The notes: a model not told the origin generated them from the sequence alone. Counted from the stretch's first letter, positions 1 to 9,040 are shown. The stretch: 64,000 bases of DNA from VXYL01 sp964348085 (GCA_964348085.1 CAYGBI010000011.1:1-64000), one strand, 5' to 3'. Numbers and translations are program-made.

Positions 1-54
1 CAGCGCCGATGGTAGTGTGGGGTCTCCCCATGTGAGAGTAGGTCGTTGTCAGGC
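1..54 (+). rRNA. rrf: 5S ribosomal RNA, 3' end only
   Basis: The window opens inside a 5S rRNA. The stretch containing GATGGTAGTGTGGGGTCTCC and the following CCCATGTGAGAGTAGG is the conserved 3' half of gammaproteobacterial 5S rRNA (helices IV and V). It ends near CAGGC and is followed at once by a rho-independent terminator. The rest of the rRNA operon lies to the left, outside the window. The exact 3' end is estimated. Confidence 0.93.
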
Positions 55-65
55 ACTTATTCGCT

Positions 66-92
66 AAGGCCCGGACCCTCCGGGCCTTTTCT
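66..92 (+). terminator. Rho-independent terminator of the rRNA operon
   Basis: A GC-rich hairpin (AAGGCCCGG, loop ACCCT, CCGGGCCTT) is followed by a T run. It sits about ten bases after the 5S 3' end, the usual place for an rrn operon terminator. It also separates the rRNA transcript from the convergent gene on the minus strand. Confidence 0.9.
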
Positions 93-824
93 TCAGCCTC
101 TTCCGAAGACGCGCAGCGCTACGGCGTATTGCTCCGCATAGAACGCGCCATCGTCGTCTTCGAGCCCGCGCAAGGCCGCCACCACGGCGGCAAGCGCCGC
201 TTGTTCATCGTGGCCGGCCAGAATATTGGCCGCGTGAATCCAGCCTTGCGCCATCAGTACCGCGCTTTCGAGTTCCGCGGCTCGGGCAAGGTCGCGGCTC
301 GCCGCGAAGGCGGCCGTGGCTTCGGCGTAATCCCCCGCCGCCAGCAACTGCGCGCCAAGCGCCCAATAGCCGTTGCGCCGACGTTCCGGCCCGAGGCCCA
401 GCTCAGCGGCCAATTCAACGTTCCGCCTCGCCGCCGCCAATCCCAATCGCCGGTGAGCGTCGTTGACATCGCCGACCTCTCCCGGACCCCAACCCGGCCA
501 TGTGTTCATCGCCAAGTTGTAGGTAAGTGGGATCGCTGCCGCCTTATACGCGGCAGCTTGATCCGGATGCCGCTCCGCCGAGCGCAACGCCTGCTGAATG
601 GCGAGCTTCATGCAATAGACGTAGGGGTCGAGATCGTCAACACCACGATTGAACGCTCGCGAGAGCAGATAGTTGACCGTGCGCAGGCCGCCGGGCGTTG
701 TTTCCAACAATCCCTCCGCCAGCATGGCGTCCACCGCACGCTGGGTATCTTGGTCCCTGGGCGAGTCCGCAACGGCTGCCATGGTGATCAGCGCGACCGC
801 CGCAATGCGGAGGAATGTCGTCAA
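93..824 (-). CDS. Secreted protein of unknown function, TPR-like helices
   Basis: I do not recognise a family. The protein has 243 residues. Its N-terminus looks like a Sec signal peptide (MTTFLRIAAVALITMAAVADS), so it is probably periplasmic. The rest is Ala- and Leu-rich helix; the C-terminal half, with paired short helices such as AAGDYAEATAAFAASRD, resembles tetratricopeptide-type repeats. The start is a TTG whose last bases overlap the TGA stop of the upstream SDR gene (TTGA), suggesting translational coupling in one transcript. The start codon is the least certain part. Confidence 0.7.
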   Translation of the reverse strand: MTTFLRIAAVALITMAAVADSPRDQDTQRAVDAMLAEGLLETTPGGLRTVNYLLSRAFNRGVDDLDPYVYCMKLAIQQALRSAERHPDQAAAYKAAAIPLTYNLAMNTWPGWGPGEVGDVNDAHRRLGLAAARRNVELAAELGLGPERRRNGYWALGAQLLAAGDYAEATAAFAASRDLARAAELESAVLMAQGWIHAANILAGHDEQAALAAVVAALRGLEDDDGAFYAEQYAVALRVFGRG

Positions 825-1624
825 ATCTTCGCCGCCACGCCGCCGTCGACGTTGATGATTTCACCGTTGACGAAGCGTGACTCGTCGCAGGACAGGAACA
901 ACACTAGATTGGCGACATCCCGCGGGTAGCCCGGCCCCTGAACGATCTGCGCGAACTCGAACATCCTCTCGAACACATGGTGGCCGCCGTCCGCATCCTT
1001 CACCGTACCCCCGGTCGCACCCGGCGTGAGAATCTGACCCGGCCGCACGCAGTTGACGCGGATGTTGTGGCGGCCGCCGGTGCCGGCCATGTACCGCGTT
1101 AGCGCATCGACGCCGGCCTTGGCCGCATAATAGGACGCCGACGTAGTGCCGAACTCGTCCTGCATCCTAGAACTGAAGCCGCGTTGCGCAGCGAGCGAAG
1201 ACATGTTCACAACGGCACCGCCACCGCGTGCGACGAGGTGGGGCCACACCGCCCGGCTGACATAAAACGTGCCGGTGAGATTGGTGTTGATGACCCGATG
1301 CCACTCGGCGTTCGGTTCGTCGGGAAACCGGCTGCCGCCACCGCCGCCGGCGTTGTTGAACAGCACGTCGATACCGCCGTAGACCTCGGCCGCTTGTGCG
1401 ACCGCCGCCTGCACCGAATCGTCGTCGCCTACGTCGCAGGCGATGAAGGTCGCGTCGCCGCCGGTATCGCGAATCGCCGCAGCCACCGCTTCGCCCTCTT
1501 CCACCCGGCGCGCCATGAGCACGACCTTGGCGCCCTCCTCCGCGAACAGGTGACCCGTGTCCTCGCCAATGCCGCTGTTGCCGCCCGTGATGACGGCCAC
1601 CCTGCCCTGCAACCTCTTCGCCAT
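821..1624 (-). CDS. SDR family NAD(P)-dependent oxidoreductase
   Basis: This is a classical short-chain dehydrogenase/reductase of 267 residues. The Rossmann glycine motif TGGNSGIG lies near residues 12-19, NNAG near residue 90, a catalytic Ser in NMSS, and the YxxxK pair in YYAAK. The C-terminus GEIINVDGG is typical. The ATG is preceded by TTGAGGAGAACGAC, a strong ribosome site. The frame stays open far upstream, but that extension lies inside the neighbouring dioxygenase gene and is not likely to be translated. The gene lies 17 bp after the PhyH gene and overlaps the next gene, so the three probably form an operon. The substrate is unknown. Confidence 0.92.
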   Translation of the reverse strand: MAKRLQGRVAVITGGNSGIGEDTGHLFAEEGAKVVLMARRVEEGEAVAAAIRDTGGDATFIACDVGDDDSVQAAVAQAAEVYGGIDVLFNNAGGGGGSRFPDEPNAEWHRVINTNLTGTFYVSRAVWPHLVARGGGAVVNMSSLAAQRGFSSRMQDEFGTTSASYYAAKAGVDALTRYMAGTGGRHNIRVNCVRPGQILTPGATGGTVKDADGGHHVFERMFEFAQIVQGPGYPRDVANLVLFLSCDESRFVNGEIINVDGGVAAKI

Positions 1625-1641
1625 GTCGTTCTCCTCAAGTA

Positions 1642-2685
1642 TTAGGCCGTCGGTTTCGCCGGCGACGCGCGGTACATATCCGGAAACTGAATCTTCGTGC
1701 CTTTGGACTTCTTGCTGATCGCCTCGGCGAACTCGGCGTCGTAGAAGCCGTAGTCCGTTTGCGCCCGCAGCTTCACGTTGCCTGCCGACGGCTCGGTATC
1801 GAACAAGCTCAGATAGCCGCCGGGCGAAGCGTTCTGGTCGCGCTTCGCCGGTCGCTCCGGCCGGGGCGGCGACTTGCCGAACGGAAACGCCCCGTAGACG
1901 TCCATTAATTGTCCAAAGCGCACCGGGTTTCGATCCAACGCCTCTTGGCTGACGGTCTGCCGAAACGGCTCCTGGGTTTGCATATGGGAACGACAGTACG
2001 TGCCGAGCATCATCAGCCGCAGGCCACTGCTCCGGCGCGGATACGAGCCGTGCCACGTGTGGTCGCCCCAGACGATCATCGAGCCGAACGGCGCTTCCAC
2101 TGCGTGGCCGCGGTCGTTCCAGTACTCGGCTTCTTCGGGCGACGGCCACCGCCGCCAGCGATGGCTGCCCGGGACGAACGCCAATGCCCCGTCGTCTTTA
2201 CTGTAATCCGAAAGCAAATAGTTGAAGTTGGCGGTGTACGGCTCCGGCGGAAACGTGGGCATCTCGAACTGCGCCCAGTCGCAGTGGATGCCCGTGCGCG
2301 CCTCGCCGGTTCCCTTCAGCCAGCCGTCGCACAAGCTCAGGATGCAGTTGGTGCCAAGCAGGTATTGAATGAGTCCCAAGGCGGCGGGACTCAGCACGAT
2401 CTTCTCGAACAGCGGATCGTCCCAAAGCATGAAGCGCATCAGCTCTTGGCCGTCCAAGAACACTTCCGGCAAGTCCGCCTCGCCACAGGACTTGCGCTCG
2501 CAGGCGACGCGCAACAGCGCTTCCCGCACCGCCTCGTGCTGCTCCGGCGGCCCCACCTTTTCCGGCGGCAGCACAGTGAAGCCGAAAGCCTCCAACTCGG
2601 CGACATGTTCCAACAGGTCGAGCGACTTGAGCTCCCGGTACAGCGGCGAGAGGGTCTTTGCAGAGGGCCAATCTTGAATATCCAT
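1642..2685 (-). CDS. Phytanoyl-CoA dioxygenase (PhyH) family protein
   Basis: This is a 347-residue Fe(II)/2-oxoglutarate-dependent dioxygenase of the PhyH group. The iron-binding HxD pair is in GIHCDWAQFE, and the distal His is in DHTWHGSYPRRSSGLR, whose Arg would bind 2-oxoglutarate. GALAFVPGSHRW is a hallmark of the family. It is the first gene of a minus-strand run with the SDR and the small secreted protein, and it is divergent from the P1 peptidase across about 50 bp. Family members hydroxylate many different small molecules, so the substrate cannot be predicted. It is one of four PhyH-type genes in this window. Confidence 0.9.
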   Translation of the reverse strand: MDIQDWPSAKTLSPLYRELKSLDLLEHVAELEAFGFTVLPPEKVGPPEQHEAVREALLRVACERKSCGEADLPEVFLDGQELMRFMLWDDPLFEKIVLSPAALGLIQYLLGTNCILSLCDGWLKGTGEARTGIHCDWAQFEMPTFPPEPYTANFNYLLSDYSKDDGALAFVPGSHRWRRWPSPEEAEYWNDRGHAVEAPFGSMIVWGDHTWHGSYPRRSSGLRLMMLGTYCRSHMQTQEPFRQTVSQEALDRNPVRFGQLMDVYGAFPFGKSPPRPERPAKRDQNASPGGYLSLFDTEPSAGNVKLRAQTDYGFYDAEFAEAISKKSKGTKIQFPDMYRASPAKPTA

Positions 2686-2738
2686 GACGGCAGTATACTG
2701 ACTGTCTGCCTCACTGGGCGTCCGAGCAAGGAGTTCGC

Positions 2739-3767
2739 GTGTGTCGTCGCTGTTTCCTCTCTCTCCTCTCTATCCCCTTGGCTTGCGGCGTCGCAACCCA
2801 ACCGATGCTGGCGAACCCGGCCATGTCGACCAACGATGACAACCTGACGATCAGCACGGATTGGGGCGACCGGATACTGGCGTACGACTTCCCGGCGTTC
2901 GAGGTCGGCATCGCCGAGTATCCCGCCGGGCCCACCGGCGCCACCGTGCTGCGCTTCCCAAAGGGCGCCGCCGTGGCAGCCGACATTCGCGGCGGCTCGC
3001 CCGGTTTCGTCGGCGACTACGGCTTCGTCCACGCTATCGTGCTCGCCGGCGGCTCTCTGCTCGGCCTCGAGGCGGCAAGCGGCGTCGCCGCCGCCCTGCT
3101 GCCCGCCGGAGCGGCGCGTTGGGACACCATCCCACTGGTGAGCGGCGGCATCGTCTACGACTTCGGTACCCGCGCCAACCGCGTCTATCCAGACACGCGC
3201 TTGGGCCGCGCCGCGCTGGCGAACACCAAGTCCGGGCGCTTCCCGTTGGGTGCCCGAGGCGCCGGCATCGCCGTCACCGTCGGCAACGGTTTCGCGTTCG
3301 ATCGCGGCGAAGCGGCGGGCCAAGGCGCCGCCTTCCGCGAGATCGGCGGTGTGAAAATATTCGCTTGCACGGTGGTCAACGCGGTCGGGGCGATCTTCGA
3401 CCGAAGCGGCAAAGTGACCTTGGGCCACATGCATCCCGAGACGGGCGAGAGAACCACGTTCATGCAGGACTTGGAACAACGCGTCGCCAACGCGGAAGGC
3501 GAACGGCTCGACCCCGCGAAAGGCAACACTACGCTCACCGTCGTTGTCACCAATCAAACGGTGCGCGGCCACGACTTGGCGCAACTCGGCCGCCAAGTAC
3601 ACAGCTCCATGGCGCGGGCCATCCAGCCGTTCCACACACGCGATGACGGCGACGTGTTGTGGACCGTCTCGACCGGCGAGGTGAATCTAGAACAGTGGTC
3701 ATTAACCGCCTTGGGCGTCGCCGCGTCAGAAGTCGTTTGGGACGCCGTGCTGGCGGCGCATCCTTGA
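2739..3767 (+). CDS. P1 family (DmpA/S58-type) peptidase, exported
   Basis: The 342-residue protein matches the L-aminopeptidase/D-esterase (DmpA, MEROPS S58/P1) family of self-processing Ntn-like hydrolases. Typical segments are ILAYDFPAFEVGIAEYPAGP near the start and the processing site GNTTLTVVVTNQ near residue 270, where the Thr after Asn would become the nucleophile. A hydrophobic N-terminus of about 25 residues suggests export. The GTG start is chosen because CAAGGAG lies at ribosome-site distance. The gene is divergent from the PhyH operon. Substrates in the family are small peptides, amides or esters. Confidence 0.87.
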   Translation: MCRRCFLSLLSIPLACGVATQPMLANPAMSTNDDNLTISTDWGDRILAYDFPAFEVGIAEYPAGPTGATVLRFPKGAAVAADIRGGSPGFVGDYGFVHAIVLAGGSLLGLEAASGVAAALLPAGAARWDTIPLVSGGIVYDFGTRANRVYPDTRLGRAALANTKSGRFPLGARGAGIAVTVGNGFAFDRGEAAGQGAAFREIGGVKIFACTVVNAVGAIFDRSGKVTLGHMHPETGERTTFMQDLEQRVANAEGERLDPAKGNTTLTVVVTNQTVRGHDLAQLGRQVHSSMARAIQPFHTRDDGDVLWTVSTGEVNLEQWSLTALGVAASEVVWDAVLAAHP

Positions 3768-3817
3768 GCGCTCCTTCGTCCGCGCAACCTCACTGCAGAA
3801 CCGATTGAACGACAGAA

Positions 3818-5110
3818 ATGGATGAGATAACGCTTCGAGACTATCGGTGTTTCCACGACAAGCAGGCCACGCGACTGGCACCGCTCACGTTGGTGGTAGG
3901 CGAGAACAGCACGGGAAAGACCTCCTTCATGGCCATGATACGAGCCTTGTGGGATATCGCCTACCGGGAAACCGTCCCCGACTTCAAGGAGGAGCCCTAT
4001 GACCTCGGAAGCTTCAACGAAATCGCTCATCATCGCGGTGGGCGTGGCAGCCGAGCAGAGAGTTTTGAGGCGGGGTTCCGTATTGGTGAAGTCGAAGGCG
4101 GCAACGGCGTCGGTTTCAATGTCAAGTTCGCTGAAAGCCGTACCGCTCCCATACCAATAGTACGCAAAGTATGGAACAGCCAATCCTCGCTTCAAGCGGC
4201 GCAGTTGAACGGTTCCACAAAGTTCATCGTCACATCTGGTCACCGTAAGTGGACGCATGAATACCAAGCCGGATGGGATGGAGCCGACGACACGGACCTC
4301 GTCCCGTTATTTTGGGCTGAAGTGGCGTTGCATGAGGAAGCTCAAAAGAGGAACCAGTCAAGCGGTGAGCAAGTCGCCGCCATTCGGCAACTAATCCGGT
4401 TCAGCGTTACCAAGGACCAACCCCGACCATTCGCCGGCGCACCAGTTCGTTCCAAACCACGCCGGACATACGACCCTGCCCGGCCATCACGCGACCCCGA
4501 AGGTGACTATGTACCGATGTATCTGGCTCACCTTTTCCGAGACCAGAACCGCAGCGATTGGAATGCGCTGAAGTGTCGGCTTGAAGACTTCGGCGCGGCC
4601 GCAGGCCTTTTCGACGAACTGTCCATCAAGTCGCTTGGCAGCCGAGAGAGCGAGCCGTTTCAAGTACAGGTGAGAAAACGAGGTAAGCGCACAAAAGGGC
4701 CGTGGCGCAATCTCCTTGACGTAGGCTATGGCGTCAGCCAAGTGCTGCCGCTCTTGACGGAGTTACTGCGCAAGGACGCACCCTCCCTTTTCCTTCTTCA
4801 ACAGCCGGAAGTCCATCTACACCCAAGTGCGCAAGCCGCATTGGGAACGCTCTTCTGCCAAGTCGCAGGGAATCGCCAGTTGATCGTGGAGACCCACAGC
4901 GACCACTTGATCAATCGCGTTCGTATGGACGTTCGAGACCGCCGGGGATCTCTGTCTCCGGAGGACGTGTCCATCTTGTACTTCGAGCGGAACGAGCTCG
5001 AAGTACACATCCACTCGTTGCGCATTGACCAAGCCGGCAACGTGTTGGATGAACCAGCCAGCTACGGCCGCTTCTTCATGGAAGAGACTGAGAGATCCTT
5101 GGGCTATTGA
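3818..5110 (+). CDS. OLD/ABC-like AAA ATPase, partner of the PIN gene
   Basis: The 430-residue protein is an ATPase of the OLD/ABC (AAA_15/AAA_21, DUF3696-like) type. Walker A GENSTGKTS is at residues 28-36, a signature-like GYGVSQVLPLL precedes the Walker B region LLQQPEVHLHP near residue 330, and the switch His is in VETHSDHL. The usual acidic residue of Walker B is a Gln here, which is odd. Its TGA stop is followed immediately by the ATG of the PIN gene, so the two are surely co-expressed. Base composition is visibly AT-richer than the flanking metabolic genes, which suggests horizontal transfer. A role as the sensor of a defence or toxin system is inference. Confidence 0.85.
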   Translation: MDEITLRDYRCFHDKQATRLAPLTLVVGENSTGKTSFMAMIRALWDIAYRETVPDFKEEPYDLGSFNEIAHHRGGRGSRAESFEAGFRIGEVEGGNGVGFNVKFAESRTAPIPIVRKVWNSQSSLQAAQLNGSTKFIVTSGHRKWTHEYQAGWDGADDTDLVPLFWAEVALHEEAQKRNQSSGEQVAAIRQLIRFSVTKDQPRPFAGAPVRSKPRRTYDPARPSRDPEGDYVPMYLAHLFRDQNRSDWNALKCRLEDFGAAAGLFDELSIKSLGSRESEPFQVQVRKRGKRTKGPWRNLLDVGYGVSQVLPLLTELLRKDAPSLFLLQQPEVHLHPSAQAALGTLFCQVAGNRQLIVETHSDHLINRVRMDVRDRRGSLSPEDVSILYFERNELEVHIHSLRIDQAGNVLDEPASYGRFFMEETERSLGY

Positions 5111-5578
5111 ATGTGCGCGATTATTGATAGCAACGTCGTTGCGGAGGCTTTCGGCAACAACCAGACTCCCGCAGGTGAGGCGTTCCGGAAGTCCGTAGAC
5201 CAAGGCAAAATTCGGCTAGTGGTGGGTGGTGAATTGGTGGACGAGCTCGACAAAAACAAGAGTTTTCGCAAGTGGCGGGCCACCGCAATGCAGTACGGTA
5301 GGGTCTTCACGGCGGGGCGAGAGCAAGTTGCCCCAGCGACCACGCGACTTCGCGAAGCGCAAAGTTGTGTTTCGAACGACGAGCACGTCATCGCCCTCGC
5401 GCAAGTCACAGGAGCACGGCTATTGTTCAGCAACGACGAGAAACTTCACAGCGACTTCAAGAACAGGCAGCTTATCGACGGTCCGCGAGGCAGGGTCTAC
5501 TCCACGCTGACCAACAGCGCTGTCACCCGTCGGCGTCAAAGGCTACTCAACGACCCAAGTCTGTGCGCGATTCAATAG
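5111..5578 (+). CDS. PIN-domain ribonuclease-like protein
   Basis: The 155-residue protein has the spacing of a VapC-like PIN domain. An Asp is in AIIDSNVVAEAF near residue 7, an Glu in VGGELVDEL, an Asp in SNDEHVIALAQ and another in LLFSNDEKLHSDF. These would form the metal-binding acidic cluster of a Mg-dependent RNase. It starts on the base after the stop of the ATPase gene. There is no VapB-type antitoxin beside it, so the ATPase may control it. The last 40 residues, basic and without PIN motifs, may be a separate tail. It shares the AT-richer composition of the ATPase gene. Confidence 0.8.
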   Translation: MCAIIDSNVVAEAFGNNQTPAGEAFRKSVDQGKIRLVVGGELVDELDKNKSFRKWRATAMQYGRVFTAGREQVAPATTRLREAQSCVSNDEHVIALAQVTGARLLFSNDEKLHSDFKNRQLIDGPRGRVYSTLTNSAVTRRRQRLLNDPSLCAIQ

Positions 5579-5642
5579 CCGCTCACGACACCGAAGACCA
5601 CCCCACCGGATGCAATCGACCGCCACTGCTATAGTAGGCACC

Positions 5643-6731
5643 ATGAAAGTCACCGACATCACCCACACACCGCTCACCATCGGCAAGAGCCTGCTGCGCA
5701 TACAGACCGACGCCGGCGTCGAAGGCTGGGCGGAGATACCCGGGCGTAACAACGCCGTCTTCAACGCCTATCTCGCAAGCGCCATCAAGCCAACGTTGGT
5801 GGGCGAAGACCCTCGCTTGATCGACCGCCATTGGGAGACCTTCGCCTTGGGCCGGGACGAGCGCTTCTACAAGCTGCCCGGCTGGGTCGTCGGCGTGGTG
5901 GATACCGCCCTGTGGGATCTGCTCGGCAAAGACACCGGCTTGCCCGTCCACACGCTGATGGGCGGCGCCCGCCGCACCACCATCCCCTTGTATTGGAGCA
6001 CCGGCTCCGGCTGGCGGATGCAACCCGAGGACATGCTCGCCCTCGTGAAGGACGGCTGGCAGCGCGGCTTTCGCGCCTTCAAGATTCGCATGGACTGGCG
6101 CGGCTGGCGGCAGGACATCGACCCGGAGAAGGACTATCAGTTGTTCAAGCTGACGCGCGAGTTCCTATCCGGCGGCGAATACTTGGGGTTCGACGCCAAC
6201 AACGGCTACTCCGTTTCCACGGCGATCCAACAAGGCCGGCGGTTCGGGGCGCTCGGCATCGATCACTTCGAGGAACCCATTCCCCACTACGACCTGCCGG
6301 GCTTGAAGCAGATCAGCGATGCGCTCGACGTGGCCGTCTCGGCCGGCGAACAAGACGCTTTCCGCTGGTGGTTCCAGCACTTGGTATTGCTCGGCGACCC
6401 GGACATCCTGCAACCGGACATCCTGAACGCCGGTGGGCCGAGCGAAGTGAAGCGCATCTTCGACTTGGCGACGACGCTGGACAAGCCGGTGATGCCGCAC
6501 AGTCCCCAGGCCGGCATCAACTCGATGGCCTCGCTGCACGTCTACGCCACGGTGCAGAACGCCACCCGCCCGCACGAGTTCTCCATCGAGTTCTCCGGCC
6601 CCCTCGACGAAGTGGCGGAACTCTATGGCGAAGGGGTGCTGCCGAAGGATGGCGTGATGGAACTCAGCGACAAGCCGGGCTTCGGCATCGAGCTGAACGA
6701 AGCGGCAGTACAACGCTTGACGGCGCGGTAG
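5643..6731 (+). CDS. Mandelate racemase/enolase-superfamily enzyme
   Basis: The protein has about 362 residues if started at MKVTDITHTPL; an in-frame ATG 33 bases upstream is less likely because homologues begin at this strand. The enolase-superfamily C-terminal barrel is visible: KIRMD (catalytic Lys region), metal ligands Asp in FDANNGY, Glu in FEEPI and Glu in SAGEQD, and a His in MPHSPQAG. Such enzymes dehydrate or racemise sugar acids and related hydroxy acids. The next gene, a Gfo/Idh/MocA oxidoreductase, is consistent with a sugar-acid pathway. The substrate is not determined. Confidence 0.88.
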   Translation: MKVTDITHTPLTIGKSLLRIQTDAGVEGWAEIPGRNNAVFNAYLASAIKPTLVGEDPRLIDRHWETFALGRDERFYKLPGWVVGVVDTALWDLLGKDTGLPVHTLMGGARRTTIPLYWSTGSGWRMQPEDMLALVKDGWQRGFRAFKIRMDWRGWRQDIDPEKDYQLFKLTREFLSGGEYLGFDANNGYSVSTAIQQGRRFGALGIDHFEEPIPHYDLPGLKQISDALDVAVSAGEQDAFRWWFQHLVLLGDPDILQPDILNAGGPSEVKRIFDLATTLDKPVMPHSPQAGINSMASLHVYATVQNATRPHEFSIEFSGPLDEVAELYGEGVLPKDGVMELSDKPGFGIELNEAAVQRLTAR

Positions 6732-6788
6732 GCAGAGGCCTTAAGCGCGGAATCGCCAAGAATGCTCGTCCGCCAACGGTAACCGAAG

Positions 6789-7805
6789 ATGACCCAGCAC
6801 GTGACGATGGCCTTGGTGGGTTGCGGCAACATCGCCCGCGCCCATTGGCGGGGCATTCGCTACCACGCACCGCACATCGAAGTGACCGCGGTGGTCGATT
6901 CACATTTGCCGAGTGCGCAAGCGATGGCGGAACGCACCGGTGCGCCCGCGTTCGCCTCACTCGACGCCGCGCTCGCCGAAGGCGACTTCGACGCCGTGGA
7001 CCTGATGCTACCCCACGACCTGCACGAGGCCGCCGCGGTGCAAGCCTTCCAAGCCGGCAAGCATGTCGTGCTGGAGAAGCCCATGGCGCGAGATTTGCCG
7101 AGTTGCGAGCGCATCCTCGCCGCAGCCGAGCGTGCCGGTACGGTGTTCATGGTCGCCGAGCAGGCGCAATACTGGCCAGACGTTATCAAGGCGCGCGAAC
7201 TCATCGACGCCGGCGACATAGGCAATGTGATCACCGCCCGCGCGTGTTTCTACGATCAACTGAACATCGACCCCGCTGGTCCGAAACCGTGGCGCTTCGA
7301 ACTCGCCCGCGCCGGCGGCGGCATTGCCATCGACGGCGGTGCGCACTGGATTCGTCCCTTGCGCATGATGCTCGGCGAAATCGACGAGGTCGTCGCAGTC
7401 ACCGGCCGTCACATTGCCGACATGGAAGGCGAATCTTGGGCCCATGCGCTGTTCCGCTTCCAAAGCGGGGTTACGGCCACTTTCGATGCCCTACTCCACG
7501 GCAGCCCGGTCGCAGCCACGGAGGACTTCCGCATCACCGGCAGCGATGGCGAAATCGTCATCGAACACGGCGTCGAGGGACGACTGCTACTCGTCAACGC
7601 CGCCCACCCCCAAGGCCAAGTGGTGATGCGCACGTTCCCCGGAAAGGTGGATAGCTTCGGCGCCGAGCTGCATGACTTCAGCTTGGCCGTGCTCGAAGGC
7701 AAGTCGCTAGCCGCGGGCCCTGCCTTCTCCCTTGGCGAACTGCGAACGGCACTGGCGATGTACCGTTCCGTGACGAGCGGTCGGTGGGAAAAAGTGTGGC
7801 AGTGA
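6789..7805 (+). CDS. Gfo/Idh/MocA family oxidoreductase
   Basis: This is a 338-residue NAD(P)-dependent oxidoreductase. The N-terminal Rossmann motif is VGCGNIARAH near residues 10-19. The family motif EKPMARD follows near residue 97, with its Lys as the likely catalytic residue. The His of GGAHWIRPLR fits the GFO_IDH_MocA C-terminal domain. It follows the enolase-superfamily gene by 57 bp on the same strand and probably acts in the same carbohydrate-type pathway, oxidising a sugar or cyclitol hydroxyl. No periplasmic binding or transport genes accompany the pair, so the source of the substrate is unclear. Confidence 0.9.
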   Translation: MTQHVTMALVGCGNIARAHWRGIRYHAPHIEVTAVVDSHLPSAQAMAERTGAPAFASLDAALAEGDFDAVDLMLPHDLHEAAAVQAFQAGKHVVLEKPMARDLPSCERILAAAERAGTVFMVAEQAQYWPDVIKARELIDAGDIGNVITARACFYDQLNIDPAGPKPWRFELARAGGGIAIDGGAHWIRPLRMMLGEIDEVVAVTGRHIADMEGESWAHALFRFQSGVTATFDALLHGSPVAATEDFRITGSDGEIVIEHGVEGRLLLVNAAHPQGQVVMRTFPGKVDSFGAELHDFSLAVLEGKSLAAGPAFSLGELRTALAMYRSVTSGRWEKVWQ

Positions 7806-7901
7806 TGCCAATCGTGCCGTCCCCGAGAATCGACCGTAGCGACAGAGGGCCCGATCTGCGAGAGTAGCCCACGGTAGCCAACCTAAACCGACGGGGGCGA
7901 T

Positions 7902-8897
7902 ATGCAACCTACTGGGCGCACTCTTCACGCGACTCACGCGACTCTCGCAGTGCTGCTGTGCGGCTTGACGACGGGCACGTCGCAAGCCGACGAACACGAT
8001 GCCGTCGACGCGGCAACGATCGCCACATGGGCAACCGAGCTTTCTAACTGGGGACGTTGGGGCGAGGACGATCAAAAAGGCACGCTCAACCTTATAACGC
8101 CGGCCAAGCGCGTCGCCGCCGCACGTTTGGTCACCGAAGGCGTGTCCATTTCCATGGCACATCCGATGCTGACGGAGAAGACGGCCGACAACCCATCGCC
8201 GCTCGGCCACGCCATGCAAGCTACGCCGGAGCAAGCCGGCGGCTGGGCCACCGACACTTGGAACATTATGTTCCACGGTTTCGCGCATTCGCACATCGAC
8301 GCGCTGTGTCATTTGGCTCGGGAAGGCAAGTACTACAACGGCTTCGCAATGGCCGAAACCACGGCTGAAGGCTGCGGCAAGGTCTCGGTGGACAACATCG
8401 GCGACGGCATTTTCACTCGCGCCGTATTGATGGATATTCCCAAACTGAAGGGCAGACCGTGGTTGGAACCCGGCGAAGCCGTAGTCGTCGCGGATTTGGA
8501 AGCGTGGGAGAAGCAAGCCGGCGTCAAAGTGGGTTCCGGCGACGCGCTACTGATTCACACCGGCCGCTGGTCGCGACGCGCCGAGCACGGGCCGAATGTG
8601 GGCGGCTACGCCGGGTTACACGCCACTACCGTGCCATGGCTCAAGGCGCGAGACGTGGCGGTGGTAGGCACGGACGCGGGCTTGGACGTATATCCCTCCG
8701 GCGTCGAAGGCGTCGGCGCGCCCGTACATTTGCTGGTGCTCACCACCCTCGGCATGCCGATTCTCGACACCTTGGATCTGACGGCCGTAGCGGCGGCAGC
8801 GGGCGAACGCAAGCGTTGGACGTTCCTCTTGACCGCGGCGCCAATGCGCGTGCCGAAGGGCACGGGTTCGCCAATCAACGCCATCGCGACGTTCTGA
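7902..8897 (+). CDS. Cyclase-family (PF04199-type) metal hydrolase, exported
   Basis: The 331-residue protein belongs to the cyclase/kynurenine-formamidase-like family. The zinc motif HxxxD is in HSHIDALCH, and NWGRWGEDDQKGTLN is a typical N-terminal signature of this group. A signal peptide ending near SQADEHD suggests periplasmic location. The start ATG follows GACGGGGGCGAT. A second, diverged member of the same family lies convergently at 9041-9958. Known members hydrolyse amides or small cyclic compounds. The actual substrate is unknown. Confidence 0.85.
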   Translation: MQPTGRTLHATHATLAVLLCGLTTGTSQADEHDAVDAATIATWATELSNWGRWGEDDQKGTLNLITPAKRVAAARLVTEGVSISMAHPMLTEKTADNPSPLGHAMQATPEQAGGWATDTWNIMFHGFAHSHIDALCHLAREGKYYNGFAMAETTAEGCGKVSVDNIGDGIFTRAVLMDIPKLKGRPWLEPGEAVVVADLEAWEKQAGVKVGSGDALLIHTGRWSRRAEHGPNVGGYAGLHATTVPWLKARDVAVVGTDAGLDVYPSGVEGVGAPVHLLVLTTLGMPILDTLDLTAVAAAAGERKRWTFLLTAAPMRVPKGTGSPINAIATF

Positions 8898-9040
8898 CCG
8901 CCCAACGGGCCTCAAGGGGCTCTGGACGCGACGTCGGCTCGGTCTGCGGCGAGTTGGAACGCTCGCGTTGGTCGCGAGCCGCCAATACCCGGCGGGCGCG
9001 GCGCCGGAAACGGCAGCGCCGTCTGCCTACCGGCGCATCG

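Noticed and set aside
5831..7654. Long Arg-rich frame of about 600 codons on the plus strand
   Set aside because: It overlaps the enolase-superfamily and Gfo/Idh/MocA genes in another frame; the Arg-rich, repetitive composition is that of a shadow frame.
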